A stretch of DNA of 7,996 nt. Source: Planctomycetota bacterium. GTDB taxonomy: Bacteria; Planctomycetota; Phycisphaerae; UBA1845. The first letter of the stretch is position 1. The number at the start of each line of letters is the position of its first letter. Both the position numbers and the translations under genes were made by a program. The stretch is taken from assembly GCA_024277835.1 (NCBI GenBank), contig JAJRUK010000053.1, positions 1 through 7,996 on the forward strand, read 5' to 3'. Below, in pieces: positions 5,711 to 7,996 of the stretch. Under the pieces are notes generated by a model that was given only the letters and a program-made list of their open reading frames with translations, was not told where the DNA came from and made no database searches.

Positions 5711-6640
5711 ATGAGTCGGTCTTTCAAGAATGTTCGGATCGGTGCGAGTCTGTGTGCTTTCGCGCCCTGTTGGCTATGCGCTCCGATTGTCGTACCGCTA
5801 CCCTTGTTGCTGTCGGGCTGCACTCCGATGCCAACGGGCGGCGATAGCGGCGACAATGCTGGCGAGTCGGATGCCTCCATCCAACCCGTAACGGCTGGTG
5901 AATGGTATCGCCCGACTGTCGGAACGACTTGGCAGTGGCAGCTTCAACCCGGTTCCTCCGGCGATCTGAACCTTGCGTACAACGTGGACGTCTACGACAT
6001 CGACTTGTTCGACGTCGCGACCGAGACGATACAGCAACTTCAAGCTGACGGTCGTCGGGTTGTTTGCTATTTTTCCGCAGGTTCGTTCGAGGACTTTCGC
6101 AGCGATGCGTCGGATTTTCTTCCCGAAGATCTGGGGAACACCCTCGACGGCTTTGCGGATGAGCAATGGCTCGACATTCGCACGGCGAACGTGCAGCGGA
6201 TCATGCTCGCCCGACTCGACCTTGCCGCAGCGAAGGGTTGTGACGGCGTTGAGCCAGACAACGTCGATGGTTATGTCAACGCGTCCGGCTTCGATCTGAC
6301 AAGCGACGATCAACTGGCGTTCAACCGCCTGATTGCGAACGCCGCGCGCGAGCGAGGCTTGGCAGTCGGCTTGAAGAACGACTTGGATCAGATCACAGAG
6401 CTGCTGGAGTACTTCGATTTTAGCGTTAACGAGCAATGCCACGAATTCGATGAGTGCGACGCGTTGATGCCTTTTATCGAAGCAGGCAAGCCGGTTTTCA
6501 ACGCGGAATATGCTGGAGAGTTCGTGACCGATACACAGGCGCGGAACAGCCTGTGTTCGGACGCCCAGGCGCGTAACTTCCGGACTCTTGTTCTTCCAGT
6601 GGATCTGGACGACTCGCTCCGGTTCACATGCGAGCCGTAA
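5711..6640 (+). CDS. GH114-type endo-alpha-1,4-polygalactosaminidase-like lipoprotein
   Basis: GH114 enzymes cut alpha-1,4-linked galactosamine polymers such as those in biofilm matrix. The 309-residue product begins with a basic then hydrophobic leader ending in the lipobox LSGC (34-37), so C37 is the likely lipidated residue and the mature protein is membrane-anchored outside the cytoplasm. A short Gly/Asp/Ser linker follows, then a TIM-barrel domain from about 70. Family motifs are YDIDLFD (95-101), CYFSAGSFEDFR (119-130), DIR (155-157), GVEPDNVDGY (179-188), LKND (221-224) and NEQC (240-243). D183 and E241 are the best candidates for the catalytic acids. The ATG at 5711 has GGAG ten bases upstream. 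The 219 bases before it hold no credible gene. It ends 51 bases before top6A. Substrate in this organism is inferred from the family only. Confidence 0.87.
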   Translation: MSRSFKNVRIGASLCAFAPCWLCAPIVVPLPLLLSGCTPMPTGGDSGDNAGESDASIQPVTAGEWYRPTVGTTWQWQLQPGSSGDLNLAYNVDVYDIDLFDVATETIQQLQADGRRVVCYFSAGSFEDFRSDASDFLPEDLGNTLDGFADEQWLDIRTANVQRIMLARLDLAAAKGCDGVEPDNVDGYVNASGFDLTSDDQLAFNRLIANAARERGLAVGLKNDLDQITELLEYFDFSVNEQCHEFDECDALMPFIEAGKPVFNAEYAGEFVTDTQARNSLCSDAQARNFRTLVLPVDLDDSLRFTCEP

Positions 6641-6691
6641 CGACGCAAACGATAGCCCGCTCAATAGGTCAAGAATAAAGGATAGATCGTC

Positions 6692-7867
6692 ATGGCAACA
6701 AAAAGAGGGCACACAGCACCAGCGAAGAAGTCTGGTGCTAGCGCGAAGAGATCTTCGTTCGGAAAATCCCGCGCGAAGAAAAACACCACCGATCAAAACA
6801 TCGAAGCCCTTGCGCGCGCGGTGGTTGCCATGGCTGAGGATGAGCAAGACCCCGCGATCGCTATTCCGACCCGCTCGCTGTCCAACGTCGCTTATAACGA
6901 AAAAACCCGGCACGTCGAAATGGGCGGCAACAAACAATCGCGAAACTTCTTCAACTATGGGCAGGCGAAGCGATTTATGCAGACCATGCTCGTCGCCAGT
7001 AAGTGCAAAGAGCTGATCGCGATCAACAAGACCGCCAGCATTCGCCAGATTTACTACATGGCTAAGCATACGATCAAGGGGACCAAAGAAAAAACCTTTG
7101 ACGACCAGGCTGAGTCCGATCCGATTATCGAAGACCTCGAAGTCGCCATCGACTCACTTCGCGAAGAGCTTCACGTTTTTGCGAGTAACCGGGGTAACTT
7201 GGCTGGGCCAATCACGCTCGTCGATATGGGCAACACGCTCGACTGCGCCGCGATGGGCAGTGCGGGCTACGCTGTGCCGAGTATCTGCGAACCGGACATG
7301 ATCAAGTTCAAAAAGTGCGGCGCGAAGTTCATCCTGCACGTCGAAAAAGACACCGTCTGGCGGCGCTTCCACGAAGATCGCTTCTGGGAAACGCACAACT
7401 GCATCGTCTCGCACGGCGGTGGCCAACCCGCTCGCGGGATGCGTCGGTTGCTTCGCCGCATGCACGAGGAGCTAAAGCTACCGGTCTTTGTTCTGCTCGA
7501 TAACGACCCGTGGGGATACTACATCTACTCGGTCATTAAGCATGGCTCGATCAATCTCGCGTATGAGTCTCGGCGGATGGCTATCCCCGACGCGAGGTTC
7601 ATCGGCGTCTCGAGTTTTGATTACGACCGCTGCGACATGAGTGACGACGTCAAGATCGAGCTGGACGCTTCGGACATCAAGCGTGCCAAGCAAATCGGCA
7701 ACTACCCCTGGTTCGCCAAGAAAAAGCCCTGGCAAAAAGAGATCAAGAAGATGCTATCCAACGGCTTCAAAATGGAAGTCGAAGCCATGATCTCCAAGAA
7801 CCTCTCTTATCTCACCGAAGAATACGTTCCCATGAAGATTAAGGATAAGAAGCAGTGGCTTGACTGA
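6692..7867 (+). CDS. top6A: DNA topoisomerase VI subunit A (Spo11-like, DNA cleaving)
   Basis: Subunit A cuts both strands through a tyrosine and passes a second duplex through the break; with subunit B it decatenates and relaxes DNA. The 391-residue product has a lysine-rich leader (1-31), the conserved lead-in PTRSLSNVAYNEK (59-71) and FFNYGQAKRFMQTMLVA (86-102), then a winged-helix CAP domain with RQIYY (118-122), where Y122 aligns with the catalytic tyrosine of Spo11. The Toprim domain follows, with E218 in HVEKD (216-220) and D270 and D272 in LLDNDPWGYY (268-277), the Mg-binding acids. All catalytic residues are intact, so an active enzyme is expected. The ATG at 6692 has AAAGGA nine bases upstream. 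It is plus strand, 51 bases after the GH114 gene. The partner top6B is 1,667 bases upstream, separated by two unrelated genes, whereas archaeal genomes usually keep the pair adjacent. Confidence 0.96.
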   Translation: MATKRGHTAPAKKSGASAKRSSFGKSRAKKNTTDQNIEALARAVVAMAEDEQDPAIAIPTRSLSNVAYNEKTRHVEMGGNKQSRNFFNYGQAKRFMQTMLVASKCKELIAINKTASIRQIYYMAKHTIKGTKEKTFDDQAESDPIIEDLEVAIDSLREELHVFASNRGNLAGPITLVDMGNTLDCAAMGSAGYAVPSICEPDMIKFKKCGAKFILHVEKDTVWRRFHEDRFWETHNCIVSHGGGQPARGMRRLLRRMHEELKLPVFVLLDNDPWGYYIYSVIKHGSINLAYESRRMAIPDARFIGVSSFDYDRCDMSDDVKIELDASDIKRAKQIGNYPWFAKKKPWQKEIKKMLSNGFKMEVEAMISKNLSYLTEEYVPMKIKDKKQWLD

Positions 7868-7891
7868 GTCGTAGCGAGTGTCTCTGTCAGT

Positions 7892-7922
7892 TGATTCGGT
7901 GTTTCGCTCACCAGCCGAATCA
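7892..7922 (+). terminator. Possible weak terminator after top6A
   Basis: TGATTCGG (7892-7899) and CCGAATCA (7915-7922) form a perfect 8-base stem with a 15-base loop, 25 bases past the top6A stop. The following GCATTCTTATTTATG is T-rich but not a true T-run, so intrinsic termination is uncertain. Confidence 0.4.
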
Positions 7923-7965
7923 GCATTCTTATTTATGAGTTTGCAGGCCTCGGCATGTTGCGTGC

Positions 7966-7980
7966 CAGTGCCCCGCACTG
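7966..7980. repeat. Small perfect hairpin near the right edge
   Basis: CAGTGC (7966-7971) and GCACTG (7975-7980) flank CCC. No T-run follows in the visible sequence, and what it serves cannot be told because the window ends at 7996. Confidence 0.35.
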
Positions 7981-7996
7981 ATCCGGTGAGGTGTCC

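Noticed and set aside
5798..7069. A 423-codon open frame on the minus strand spanning the GH114 gene and the start of top6A
   Set aside because: It is antisense to two genes with clear family motifs, has no recognisable motif of its own and runs across their intergenic gap; it reflects codon bias of the sense genes.
1..7996. CRISPR array, tRNA, rRNA, insertion sequence or phage genes
   Set aside because: No regularly spaced repeats, no cloverleaf-like sequence, no transposase or integrase motifs were seen on either strand.

Overview
The window looks like the replication-origin neighbourhood of a bacterial chromosome, with an archaeal-type topoisomerase beside it. On the minus strand lie dnaA (complete) and, downstream of it, dnaN (its 3' end runs off the left edge): the classic bacterial dnaA-dnaN order. 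On the plus strand, diverging from dnaA, lie the two subunits of DNA topoisomerase VI, top6B and top6A. Two unrelated genes separate them: a 144-residue DUF4279-like protein and a GH114-type secreted lipoprotein. The organism is bacterial because it has DnaA, DnaN and a lipobox lipoprotein. Bacterial topoisomerase VI is sporadic, and my best guess is a planctomycete-like lineage; that is inference from memory of where this enzyme occurs, not proof.

Region by region: 1-825 is dnaN (minus, partial). 826-1202 is a non-coding stretch with the marks of an origin: an AT-rich palindrome carrying DnaA-trio-like repeats (873-912) next to a GC cluster, followed by inverted and direct repeats and a REP-like palindrome. 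1203-2567 is dnaA (minus). 2568-2982 is a divergent control region with a dyad just upstream of dnaA. 2983-5025 is top6B. 5057-5491 is the DUF4279-like gene. 5711-6640 is the GH114 lipoprotein. 6692-7867 is top6A. 7868-7996 is non-coding with two small hairpins.

How the genes fit together: DnaA would open the origin, DnaN is the sliding clamp, and topoisomerase VI (A2B2) relaxes and decatenates DNA with ATP. Its place beside dnaA is where many bacteria keep gyrB, which suggests it serves replication here. DnaA is itself divergent. It lacks the sensor II arginine and has a changed DNA-recognition signature (GRGHVEV in place of GRDHTTV). No exact canonical DnaA box was found in either intergenic region, but a GTTTGTTG-like motif recurs on both sides of dnaA. 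The most interesting hypothesis is therefore a non-canonical initiator and origin linked to a topoisomerase VI locus.
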